NCBI GenBank assembly: GCA_026014515.1
Contig: JAOZIG010000009.1
Coordinates: 1-5,447, forward strand
Source of the DNA: Candidatus Bathyarchaeota archaeon
Lineage (GTDB): Archaea; Thermoproteota; Bathyarchaeia; TCS64
DNA: 5,447 nucleotides
Direction of reading: 5' to 3'
Below, one piece after another: positions 1-5,447 of this stretch. The notes beneath the pieces are model-generated. The model made no database searches. It worked only from the letters and a program-made list of their open reading frames with translations, and was not told where the DNA came from. Both the position numbers and the translations under genes were made by a program. Each line of letters opens with the position of its first letter. Positions within the stretch are counted from its first letter, which is position 1.

Positions 1-428
1 TGCATGAAGCCGGGCATCTCGTAGCTCGTGGTTATTATCTTGAGGCTGTTCTGGTACTGGTGTACCTTGATGTTGGCTCCTTTCTTCTGGAGATCGTAGA
101 GTTGTTCCAGTATGGATACCTGCTCCTGTGGACTCGTCTGGATATTAACATCAACGATGTCCGTTACCAGATTAAACCGGGCTCCTGATAATGCGCTTTC
201 TGGTTGCCTGATCTCTTCGTCTGTTGCTTCTCGGCTGAATCGCATGATGGCTGTTACGATGGTGTTTGGGTCTACATCGTTTCCAGCCATGTCTTGTACT
301 TGGTCTTGGATGTATCGGGCGACTGCGCTGTAGTTTATGACTTGCATTCGGAGTCCTCGGTAGAGGTATGGGTTCTGGGTTATGATGACCCTGACTGCTT
401 CCTGTACTGAGCTCCGTCTGTTTGACAT
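1..428 (-). CDS. ACT-domain-like conserved archaeal protein (C-terminus cut by window edge)
   Basis: An open frame starts at ATG 428-426 and stays open to the left edge, giving 142 visible residues. The N-terminal third reads as a helical segment with the pattern QNPYLYRGLRMQVINYSAVARYI (seen in part as NYSAVAR at residues 32-38). This resembles archaeal proteins annotated as predicted amino-acid-metabolism regulators with an ACT domain, where a short helical or helix-turn-helix-like part precedes the ACT fold. Residues 84-142 alternate beta-like and helical stretches (FNLVTDIVDVNI, then a helix with QEQVSILEQLYDLQKKG, then a strand with LKIITTSYE), as expected for an ACT-like fold. The start is supported by a TATA box about 29 nt upstream, which implies a leaderless mRNA. 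It is divergent from hsp20 and shares its promoter region. The family call is from memory of the motif; a ligand or DNA-binding role is inference. The first codons (ATG TCA) coincide with one copy of the TGACAT hexamer. Confidence 0.75.
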   Translation of the reverse strand, partial: MSNRRSSVQEAVRVIITQNPYLYRGLRMQVINYSAVARYIQDQVQDMAGNDVDPNTIVTAIMRFSREATDEEIRQPESALSGARFNLVTDIVDVNIQTSPQEQVSILEQLYDLQKKGANIKVHQYQNSLKIITTSYEMPGFM

Positions 429-452
429 CGTATCTTGTGTATTGTAGCGTAG

Positions 453-463
453 TATAAAAATTT
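453..463 (-). promoter_or_regulatory. TATA box of the leftward ACT-like gene
   Basis: On the minus strand this reads AAATTTTTATA, a good archaeal TATA element. Its centre lies about 29 nt upstream of the ATG at 428, so transcription would start at or next to the start codon (leaderless mRNA). It is immediately preceded on the minus strand by ATGTCAT (464-470), placing that hexamer at the TFB-recognition (BRE) position or making it an operator that would block TBP/TFB. Confidence 0.6.
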
Positions 464-469
464 ATGACA

Positions 470-515
470 TGTGGTTAAGATTTTCTTGTTTATGGGTTTC
501 TTTGTTAGAACCACA
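470..515. repeat. 7-bp inverted repeat, TGTGGTT ... AACCACA
   Basis: TGTGGTT at 470-476 is matched by AACCACA at 509-515, separated by 32 nt and lying between the two promoters. It could be a spaced operator pair, or chance. The left arm starts at the last base of the TGACAT copy at 465-470. Confidence 0.35.
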
Positions 516-551
516 CAAAATATGTCAGAAATATGACATTTTGACATAATA

Positions 552-559
552 TTTATAAA
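552..559 (+). promoter_or_regulatory. TATA box of hsp20
   Basis: TTTATAAA is a near-ideal archaeal TATA box. Its centre is about 38 nt upstream of the ATG at 593, so transcription should start near 580-583 and leave a leader of about 10 nt. No Shine-Dalgarno sequence is seen before the ATG. TGACAT at 542-547 sits directly upstream, where a BRE or operator would be expected. Confidence 0.7.
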
Positions 560-592
560 GATCGGTGATAGAGACACCCCCGAGAACAAAAA

Positions 593-1087
593 ATGGCATG
601 GATAAGAGACGAAGACATAAACAAGATGTTCGAGAGAATGCTCAGAAACATGGGCTTCAACCAAGAAGACCCCAACGTCCAGTCATGGAGCTACGGCTAC
701 AGCATGACAACAGGACCAGACGGAAAACCCGTCATCAGGGAATGGGGAACAGGACTACCAGAGTCAGACCCACTGAAGCCACAGCCATACGTACCAGAGA
801 CACCTGAACCGCTATCACAGGTGGACATAGACACCGAGAACATGAGGGTACGCGTCATCGTCGAGATGCCTGGATTCACAAAGGAATCAATCAAGATAAC
901 TGGGACACAGAACAAGCTACAGCTATCAGCAAGCCACGAGACCAGACAAATCGACACCGAGATACCCATCAACGCAAAAGTTGACCCCAAGTCAGCAAAA
1001 GCAACCTACAAGAACGGTGTACTGGACATCACGTTAAAGCTGCTGGAAAAACCCCAACCAGAAGGCGTGGACATCCAAGTCAACTAA
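593..1087 (+). CDS. hsp20: Small heat shock protein, Hsp20/alpha-crystallin family
   Basis: The 164-residue protein is an ATP-independent holdase that binds unfolding proteins in the cytoplasm and usually assembles into large oligomers. Residues 1-25 are a variable, partly amphipathic N-terminal arm. A segment typical of archaeal Hsp20s follows (GYSMTTGPDGKPVIREWG, residues 35-52), then a proline-rich linker. The alpha-crystallin domain spans about residues 74-152 and carries the hallmark A-x-x-x-N-G-V-L at 137-144. The C-terminal I-x-V element (IQV, 161-163) is the motif that docks into neighbouring dimers. Length is normal for the family. The ATG at 593 is favoured because it lies a short leader downstream of the TATA box. 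It is the first gene of a likely operon with cdc48 33 nt downstream. In Archaeoglobus the same two functions share a heat-shock operon, so heat or stress induction is likely but inferred. Confidence 0.95.
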   Translation: MAWIRDEDINKMFERMLRNMGFNQEDPNVQSWSYGYSMTTGPDGKPVIREWGTGLPESDPLKPQPYVPETPEPLSQVDIDTENMRVRVIVEMPGFTKESIKITGTQNKLQLSASHETRQIDTEIPINAKVDPKSAKATYKNGVLDITLKLLEKPQPEGVDIQVN

Positions 1088-1093
1088 CCCCAG

Positions 1094-1107
1094 TTTTATC
1101 TATTTTT
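1094..1107 (+). promoter_or_regulatory. T-rich stretch between hsp20 and cdc48, possible partial terminator
   Basis: The short gap contains TTTTATCTATTTTT. Archaeal RNA polymerase can terminate at U-rich tracts without a hairpin, so some hsp20 transcripts may end here while the rest read through to cdc48. That would give more holdase than unfoldase mRNA. A TATA role is less likely, since it would place the start site on the cdc48 start codon and leave its strong ribosome binding site unused. Confidence 0.3.
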
Positions 1108-1113
1108 AGGAGG
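1108..1113 (+). promoter_or_regulatory. Shine-Dalgarno AGGAGG that fixes the TTG start of cdc48
   Basis: AGGAGG lies 7 nt before TTG 1121-1123, ideal spacing. It supports a non-ATG start and translation from an internal position in a joint hsp20-cdc48 mRNA. No other in-frame start near the N-terminus would keep the conserved first beta strand (ITLRVAEA). Confidence 0.85.
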
Positions 1114-1120
1114 AAAAAAA

Positions 1121-3307
1121 TTGTCAGAAATAACACTTAGAGTCGCAGAAGCACCCCAAAACCTAGTTGGCAGAGGAATAGCCGTAATCGACCCCAAAGT
1201 CATACAGGATCAGGGATGGCAAAGCGGCGACGTATTAGAGATCACGGGAAAGAAGAAAGCCTATGCAAAAGTCTGGCCAAGCCAAACCGTGGAATACGGC
1301 AGAGGCTTGATCAGAATAGACGGCTTCATCAGAAGCAGCATAGGCGTTGGAATTGATGAAAGAGTAAGCGTACGACGCGTTGAGGCAAAACAGGCAACAA
1401 GCCTAACACTGTACCCGACTGAGCCACTACGCATCGTAGGCGCGGAAGGTTACCTAACCCAACTACTTGAAGGCAGGGTAATCTCACAGGGCGGACAAAT
1501 CACCATCAACATCATGGGACGCAGGGTAGACCTGATGATAACAAAAGTCGAGCCAAAAGCAGACGTAGTGATAGTCAACAGGGGCACCCAGATACAGTTC
1601 ACAGACAAAGTACCAAAACAAGCAACAAGCAACATACCAAACGTCACATACGAGGACATCGGCGGACTCGACAGGGAGATCAGCCGCGTCCGCGAGATGA
1701 TCGAGCTACCACTGAAACACCCAGAGCTATTCGAGAGACTGGGCGTAGAGGCACCTAAAGGAGTACTACTACACGGTCCACCCGGCACAGGGAAAACTCT
1801 TCTAGCGAAAGCAGTGGCTAACGAGACCAACGCCAACTTCTACCACATCGGCGGACCAGAGATCATGAGCAAGTTCTACGGTGAATCCGAGGAGAGGCTC
1901 AGGGAGATATTCAAGGAAGCCGAGGAGAACGCGCCCAGCATCATCTTCATAGACGAGATCGACAGCATAGCACCAAAAAGAGAAGAGGTCAGCGGAGACG
2001 TTGAGAAACGCATAGTATCCCAGCTACTAACCATCATGGATGGCTTGGAGAGCAGAGGACAACTAGTAGTAATAGGCGCAACCAACAGACCAAACGCCAT
2101 CGACCCAGCACTAAGACGCCCCGGCAGATTCGACAGAGAAATCGAGATCGGACTACCCGACAGAAAAGGAAGGCTACAGGTACTGCACATCCACACCCGT
2201 GGAATGCCACTATCCGAAGACGTAGACCTTGAAAACATAGCGTCAAGAACCCACGGCTTCGTAGGCGCAGACCTAGAAGCCCTCGCAAAAGAAGCAGCCA
2301 TGGGAGCACTACGCAGAATACTACCCGAGATCAACCTAGACGAGGAAAGCATCCCCGCAGAGCTACTGGACAAGATAAACGTCACAATGGACGACTTCGA
2401 GAACAGCCTACGCGAGGTACCACCAAGCACAATGCGTGAAGTGCTGGTAGAGTCCCCCAATGTACAATGGGACGACGTAGGTGGCTTAGAAGACACGAAA
2501 CAGGAGCTGAGAGAAGCCATCGAGTGGCCCCTCAAATACGGTGAGCTATTCGATTACTCGGGCGTCAATCCCCCAAAGGGTATCATGCTCTACGGGCCAC
2601 CCGGCACAGGGAAGACGCTGATAGCCAAGGCGGTGGCAACCGAGTCCGAGGTGAATTTCATCAGCGTGAAGGGACCAGAACTACTCAGCAAATGGGTAGG
2701 GGAATCAGAGCGTGGCGTAAGAGAGGTCTTCAGGAAGGCCAGACAGGCAGCCCCCTGTATAGTCTTCTTCGACGAGATCGATAGTATCGTGCCCCCTCGT
2801 GGTAGAGACCTTGGCAGCAACGTTACTGAACGAGTTGTAAGCCAGATACTCACCGAGCTAGACGGCTTGGACTCACTCAAGGACGTTGTAGTTATCGCGG
2901 CTACCAACAGACCAGACATGGTGGACCCAGCCTTGATGCGCCCCGGCAGAATCGATAGGATACTCTACATACCCAACCCAGACAAGGAGGCAAGAGAGGC
3001 GATCCTAGCGATACACACAAAGGGAATGCCCCTAGCCGAGGATATCGACATGGATAAGCTTGCTGAGCAGATGGAGAACTATAGTGGTGCGGATATTGCG
3101 GCAACCTGTCAGGCAGCTAGCCAGATAGCCATCCACGAGCATCTACAGAAGTACAGTGACCCCAAGGAGGCAATGGAGCACAAGGATGAGTTGAAGGTAG
3201 ACATGGAGCACTTCAAGCAAGCCTTCAACAAGGTCAAGTCCAGTAGCTATCAAAAGGCAACGATCTTCTGGGATCGCAACAAGGACAGCAACAGCCTGAT
3301 AGCTTAA
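1121..3307 (+). CDS. cdc48: Cdc48/VAT AAA+ ATPase (p97 homologue), protein unfoldase
   Basis: At 728 residues it is full length for archaeal Cdc48/VAT, a hexameric cytoplasmic unfoldase that pulls substrates through a central pore using ATP. Residues 1-85 are the double-psi barrel of the N domain and about 100-170 its second subdomain. D1 has Walker A GPPGTGKT at 219-226, pore loop KFYG at 251-254, Walker B with D278 E279, sensor-1 N322 and arginine fingers R336/R339. D2 has Walker A at 492-499, pore loop KWVG at 524-527, Walker B D551 E552, sensor-1 N596 and arginines R610/R613. Both ATPase sites therefore look active. The start is TTG with AGGAGG 7 nt upstream. The C-terminus (NSLIA) lacks the hydrophobic-Tyr-X motif that docks some archaeal ATPases onto the 20S proteasome. 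Third-position G and T appear to rise toward the D2 end. It is likely co-transcribed with hsp20. Confidence 0.97.
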   Translation: MSEITLRVAEAPQNLVGRGIAVIDPKVIQDQGWQSGDVLEITGKKKAYAKVWPSQTVEYGRGLIRIDGFIRSSIGVGIDERVSVRRVEAKQATSLTLYPTEPLRIVGAEGYLTQLLEGRVISQGGQITINIMGRRVDLMITKVEPKADVVIVNRGTQIQFTDKVPKQATSNIPNVTYEDIGGLDREISRVREMIELPLKHPELFERLGVEAPKGVLLHGPPGTGKTLLAKAVANETNANFYHIGGPEIMSKFYGESEERLREIFKEAEENAPSIIFIDEIDSIAPKREEVSGDVEKRIVSQLLTIMDGLESRGQLVVIGATNRPNAIDPALRRPGRFDREIEIGLPDRKGRLQVLHIHTRGMPLSEDVDLENIASRTHGFVGADLEALAKEAAMGALRRILPEINLDEESIPAELLDKINVTMDDFENSLREVPPSTMREVLVESPNVQWDDVGGLEDTKQELREAIEWPLKYGELFDYSGVNPPKGIMLYGPPGTGKTLIAKAVATESEVNFISVKGPELLSKWVGESERGVREVFRKARQAAPCIVFFDEIDSIVPPRGRDLGSNVTERVVSQILTELDGLDSLKDVVVIAATNRPDMVDPALMRPGRIDRILYIPNPDKEAREAILAIHTKGMPLAEDIDMDKLAEQMENYSGADIAATCQAASQIAIHEHLQKYSDPKEAMEHKDELKVDMEHFKQAFNKVKSSSYQKATIFWDRNKDSNSLIA

Positions 3308-3309
3308 TC

Positions 3310-3320
3310 CCCCTCTTTTC
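3310..3320 (+). terminator. Weak pyrimidine-rich candidate terminator after cdc48
   Basis: A short C/T tract (CCCCTCTTTTC) follows the cdc48 stop by a few bases. No hairpin was found. It is a weak candidate for archaeal U-tract termination. Confidence 0.3.
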
Positions 3321-3329
3321 TCGATTCAC

Positions 3330-3340
3330 CTATATTTCTA
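3330..3340 (+). promoter_or_regulatory. Probable TATA box for the amidohydrolase operon
   Basis: CTATATTTCTA lies about 34 nt upstream of the ATG at 3368, the distance expected for a short-leader archaeal transcript. No Shine-Dalgarno precedes that ATG, which fits its being first in a transcript rather than translated within a longer cdc48 mRNA. Confidence 0.45.
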
Positions 3341-3367
3341 ATTAACACATTATTCAACCGATGATAT

Positions 3368-4126
3368 ATGGTTGTGATTGATGGGCATACTCATTTCGCT
3401 GGACCCGGCAAAGGGCTTCCACCCAACACAATAGAAGCCTTCACAGAGATAATGGACTACAACGAGATAGACGCGGTTGTAACCTGCGCACCCTACTCTT
3501 CAATAGGTAAAGACAGAACCTACGATGAGGCGAACAAGTTTCTCGCAGAAGTCATGAAGAAAACCAACAGGATCATAGGCTTCATACGGGTAAACCCTCA
3601 CCTACAAGAAAACGCCCTACAGAGCATCAAAGACTGTAAGGCTCAGGGCTTCAAGGGCATCAAGTTCCACCCAAGAAACGAGGCATTCGCTATCAACGAT
3701 GAAGACATCGTCTTCCCGATAGCAGAACTAGCAGCGAAACTGGACCTACCCATACTGATCCACACAGGAGAACCAGACACCTATGGATTCGCACAGCCAA
3801 CACCAGTAGGCGACCTAGCCGATTATTTCCCAGACCTAACCCTCATCATTGGACACATGGGTAAAAGGCTCTACGAGGACGCCATCTGTGTTGCACGGTG
3901 GTTCGACAACATCATACTGGACACATCATTCAGAAGCCACAAGAACATCGAACGAGCAGTAAACCGAGTCGGCGCAGACAGGGTAATCTATGGCTCAGAT
4001 ATTCCCTTTGGCGTCCCCGAGATAGAATTACTCAAAGTGAAAGTAGCGAACATCAGCGATGAGGAGCGACGCTTGGTGCTAGGTGAAAACATGGCAAAAC
4101 TACTTGACTGGGAGGCAACGGCATGA
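3368..4126 (+). CDS. Amidohydrolase-2 family TIM-barrel metal-dependent hydrolase, catalytic residues intact
   Basis: This 252-residue protein has the signatures of the amidohydrolase superfamily (Amidohydrolase-2 type), which hydrolyses or decarboxylates small molecules using a metal in a beta/alpha barrel. Visible ligand candidates are the first-strand H-x-H (H7, H9 in DGHTHF), H101 in KFHP, H132 in IHTGE, H163 in IIGHMG, and the final D211 in YGSDIPFG. All are present, so it should be active. The substrate cannot be told from sequence. The protein is compact and starts directly with the first barrel strand. ATG 3368 is chosen because the out-of-frame ATG at 3361 does not give this strand. 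The stop overlaps the start of the next gene as ATGA, so the two are probably translated together and may form one complex. Nothing ties its substrate to the neighbouring chaperone genes. Confidence 0.9.
   Translation: MVVIDGHTHFAGPGKGLPPNTIEAFTEIMDYNEIDAVVTCAPYSSIGKDRTYDEANKFLAEVMKKTNRIIGFIRVNPHLQENALQSIKDCKAQGFKGIKFHPRNEAFAINDEDIVFPIAELAAKLDLPILIHTGEPDTYGFAQPTPVGDLADYFPDLTLIIGHMGKRLYEDAICVARWFDNIILDTSFRSHKNIERAVNRVGADRVIYGSDIPFGVPEIELLKVKVANISDEERRLVLGENMAKLLDWEATA
4111..4115 (+). promoter_or_regulatory. Shine-Dalgarno GGAGG inside the end of the first amidohydrolase gene
   Basis: GGAGG sits 7 nt before the ATG at 4123, within the last codons of the upstream gene. With the ATGA stop/start overlap at 4123-4126 it indicates translational coupling of the two paralogues. 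Confidence 0.75.
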
Positions 4127-4818
4127 TAGTTGACGGACATACATTCCTCGGAAAATCCAGTTACATGGAGCAGACCAAGGAGACCATAATCGCTAACATG
4201 GACAAACACGGTGTAGACGCAAGCGTAGTGGTCGCACCACCCCCGGGACCAATCTACGACAAGGCAAACCAAGCAGTAGCAGAGGCTGCAAAGGACACCA
4301 AACGACTGATTCCACTCTATCACGCTAATCCCTTCATCGAAGACATGGCTGAAAAAGTGGACGCAGCCCTAAGTGATGGCTTCAAAGGAGTAAAGATCAG
4401 TCCAACCCATGACGGCTACGGTATAGGCGGACCACTAACGGACCCAGTGATAGAAAAAGCACGAGAACACGACGCCCCAGTCTACATACACTCAGGAGAC
4501 TCCATATTCTGTCCACCAGAAAACGTAGCAAGATACGTCACGAAGCACCCTGATGTGAACTTTGTAACCACTATGACACGTAGAGCAACAGATGCAGCCA
4601 TGACCATAGATAACCTCTACCTGATGACATACTCGTTCCCTGTGCTCGCGTTCCAGCGAAAACAGATGAGCTTCCCCGTGGATAGACTCATCTTCACCTC
4701 AGATGCACCGTTGGGAAGCCTAGAGGTAGAAATGAGAGCAGCCACAATATCTGAACTCAGCTCATCTGATTATGAGAAAGTCATGGGCGGAAACTTGCTA
4801 AGAATAATCGAGGCATAA
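4123..4818 (+). CDS. Amidohydrolase-like paralogue with lost metal ligands (probable pseudoenzyme)
   Basis: The 231-residue protein is recognisably a paralogue of the preceding gene. It shares the first strand (VDGHT), the segment DGFKGVKISP (85-94) against QGFKGIKFHP, YIHSGD (121-126) against LIHTGE, and FTSDAPLG (191-198) against YGSDIPFG. However, the H-x-H becomes HTF (second His replaced by F8), the KFHP histidine becomes S93, and the GHMG histidine is absent (VTTMTR around 148-153). H6, H123 and D194 remain. With three ligand positions lost, normal metal-dependent hydrolysis is unlikely. The frame is intact, with a good ribosome binding site, so this is not simple decay. A structural or regulatory partner of the upstream enzyme, or a changed chemistry, are the alternatives. 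It ends in a hairpin terminator that includes its stop codon. Confidence 0.88.
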   Translation: MIVDGHTFLGKSSYMEQTKETIIANMDKHGVDASVVVAPPPGPIYDKANQAVAEAAKDTKRLIPLYHANPFIEDMAEKVDAALSDGFKGVKISPTHDGYGIGGPLTDPVIEKAREHDAPVYIHSGDSIFCPPENVARYVTKHPDVNFVTTMTRRATDAAMTIDNLYLMTYSFPVLAFQRKQMSFPVDRLIFTSDAPLGSLEVEMRAATISELSSSDYEKVMGGNLLRIIEA

Positions 4819-4830
4819 GCCTCTTTTTTT
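4810..4830 (+). terminator. Hairpin plus T7 intrinsic-type terminator of the amidohydrolase operon
   Basis: GAGGC (4810-4814) and GCCTC (4819-4823) form a perfect 5-bp stem with the loop ATAA, followed by seven T (4824-4830). The stop codon TAA (4816-4818) lies in the loop, so the hairpin is built partly from the last codons of the gene. The T run points to termination on the plus strand only; on the minus strand the stem is not followed by T. Confidence 0.7.
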
Positions 4831-5447
4831 ATCCCATTAATAGAACTATTAAAACCGACATCAAACCAGTCAGATAAACACCATCAAAGGTACCAGCCCC
4901 ACCAATACTCACAACAGGCCCAACCCCAGCTATCTTACCAAGATTCAACAAATCAGCACCAATCAACGCCCCCAAAGTACCCCCAATATAAGCTACTTGA
5001 GTAGCACAACTCACAGGACTAAAGTAGTTAATCAAGAAAACAACAAACGCAGTCATTGTGGGCGGACCCCACGCTGGAGTCGTAATGCCTAAGCCTTCTA
5101 CTATCTGGGCGCTTTGATGCGTAGTTTGTGTCACTACGACCAGCACAATAAGCGCTTGTAAGTAGGTTAGCCAGAGATTCGGGGAACAGGATGGAATAGA
5201 GACCAGTAACAGATAGGCGCTAATGATGGTGGGAATTATTGCTCCACCAAGATTAATCATCACCACGGTTTCATGGGTCTCCTCGGTAATATTCGGAAGC
5301 ATACGCTTTACGCCGAAAATATCAACAGTCTCCACCAAAGTAACCGGTGTCACACTCTCCAATACGAATAAGGGGAAATTCACAGAGCTACCAATGAGGC
5401 TCAGTAAGGTTACAGCCCAGAAATACTCCTGAGGAATACCAACGGCA
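4829..5447 (-). CDS. DUF1614 family multi-pass membrane protein (N-terminus cut by window edge)
   Basis: The frame is open from the right edge to the TAA at 4831-4829 and gives 205 visible residues. An in-frame GTG at 5383 is probably internal, because coding sequence continues upstream without a stop (YFWAVTLLSLIGSSVNFPLF). The protein is strongly hydrophobic, with about five or six likely membrane segments (near visible residues 10-28, 64-84, 93-108, 131-147, 148-168 and 189-204). Conserved DUF1614 features are NLGGAIIPTI (65-74), GGTLGALIGADLLNL (155-169), and near the C-terminus VSIGGAGTFDGVYLTG (179-194). The family is widespread in archaea and some bacteria and has no established function. 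The gene is convergent with the amidohydrolase operon, with only 10 nt between the stop codons. Its codon use looks more T-rich than that of the plus-strand genes. Confidence 0.85.
   Translation of the reverse strand, partial: AVGIPQEYFWAVTLLSLIGSSVNFPLFVLESVTPVTLVETVDIFGVKRMLPNITEETHETVVMINLGGAIIPTIISAYLLLVSIPSCSPNLWLTYLQALIVLVVVTQTTHQSAQIVEGLGITTPAWGPPTMTAFVVFLINYFSPVSCATQVAYIGGTLGALIGADLLNLGKIAGVGPVVSIGGAGTFDGVYLTGLMSVLIVLLMG

Larger units (their letters stand above)
421..547. promoter_or_regulatory. Cluster of five TGACAT/ATGTCA elements in the divergent promoter
   Basis: The hexamer TGACAT occurs at 423-428, 465-470, 534-539 and 542-547, and its complement ATGTCA at 522-527. The copies at 522-527 and 534-539 form an inverted repeat with a 6-nt spacer, and 542-547 is a further direct copy two bases later. 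Copies abut both TATA boxes on their upstream sides (465-470 for the leftward gene, 542-547 for hsp20). The 423-428 copy includes the start codon of the leftward gene and may be coincidental. The arrangement suggests an operator for a factor controlling both promoters. The identity of the factor is not visible here. Confidence 0.5.

Noticed and set aside
504..508. GTTAG as a possible half of the Archaeoglobus HSR1 operator
   Set aside because: No CTAAC partner is found at the required 5-nt spacing here, and the CTAAC at 1084-1088 also lacks a partner.
380..664. Minus-strand open frame spanning the divergent promoter and the hsp20 start
   Set aside because: It overlaps both real gene starts and both TATA boxes, and the protein resembles no family.
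565..807. Plus-strand frame overlapping the first part of hsp20
   Set aside because: Out of frame with a clear Hsp20; very Arg-rich shadow translation.
1450..1836. Minus-strand open frame opposite the cdc48 N domain and D1 Walker A
   Set aside because: Shadow of conserved coding sequence; composition is explained by the complement of the real gene.
1876..2535. Long minus-strand open frame (219 codons) opposite the cdc48 D1-linker region
   Set aside because: It lies entirely antisense to a well-conserved AAA+ gene, is very rich in Ser as expected from the reverse of this codon use, and has no recognisable domain or promoter.
1778..2613. 17-bp exact direct repeat at 1778-1794 and 2597-2613
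   Set aside because: Both copies encode the Walker A loop (PPGTGK) of D1 and D2; domain duplication and strong constraint explain it, although it could serve in gene conversion.
5383..5383. GTG as the start codon of the DUF1614 gene
   Set aside because: The frame continues upstream to the window edge without a stop and encodes a plausible hydrophobic segment, so the true start is probably outside the window.

Overview
The window looks like a chromosomal segment from an archaeon. The evidence is a full-length archaeal-type Cdc48/VAT AAA+ ATPase, an archaeal-style Hsp20 just upstream of it, an archaeal ACT-domain family protein, a DUF1614 membrane protein, and start regions of archaeal type: TATA boxes about 30-40 nt upstream of starts with very short or no leaders, and strong Shine-Dalgarno sequences only at operon-internal genes. 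The phylum cannot be fixed from this sequence alone; a TACK or Asgard-type lineage is only a guess.

Layout from left to right. (1) Positions 1-428, minus strand: the N-terminal part of an ACT-domain-like protein that runs off the left edge. (2) Positions 429-592: a 164-bp divergent promoter region with a TATA box for each direction and an unusual cluster of the hexamer TGACAT, one copy lying just upstream of each TATA box. (3) Positions 593-3307, plus strand: hsp20 and a cdc48/VAT unfoldase, 33 nt apart, with an AGGAGG ribosome binding site before a TTG start. This resembles the heat-shock hsp20-cdc48 linkage known in Archaeoglobus. (4) Positions 3308-3367: a short gap with a T-rich stretch and a TATA-like box. 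(5) Positions 3368-4818, plus strand: two overlapping (ATGA) amidohydrolase-family TIM-barrel genes. The first keeps all expected metal ligands; the second has lost several. The pair ends in a hairpin plus T7 terminator whose loop contains the stop codon. (6) Positions 4829-5447, minus strand: a convergent DUF1614 membrane protein gene, cut by the right edge.

How the genes may work together: Hsp20 holds unfolding proteins and Cdc48 remodels or unfolds them, so the central operon is a protein quality-control unit, probably stress-regulated. The two amidohydrolase paralogues look translationally coupled and may form a hetero-oligomer of one catalytic and one non-catalytic subunit. No mobile element, CRISPR array, tRNA or rRNA was seen. 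The two most distinctive points are the TGACAT cluster in the divergent promoter and the active/degenerate amidohydrolase pair.
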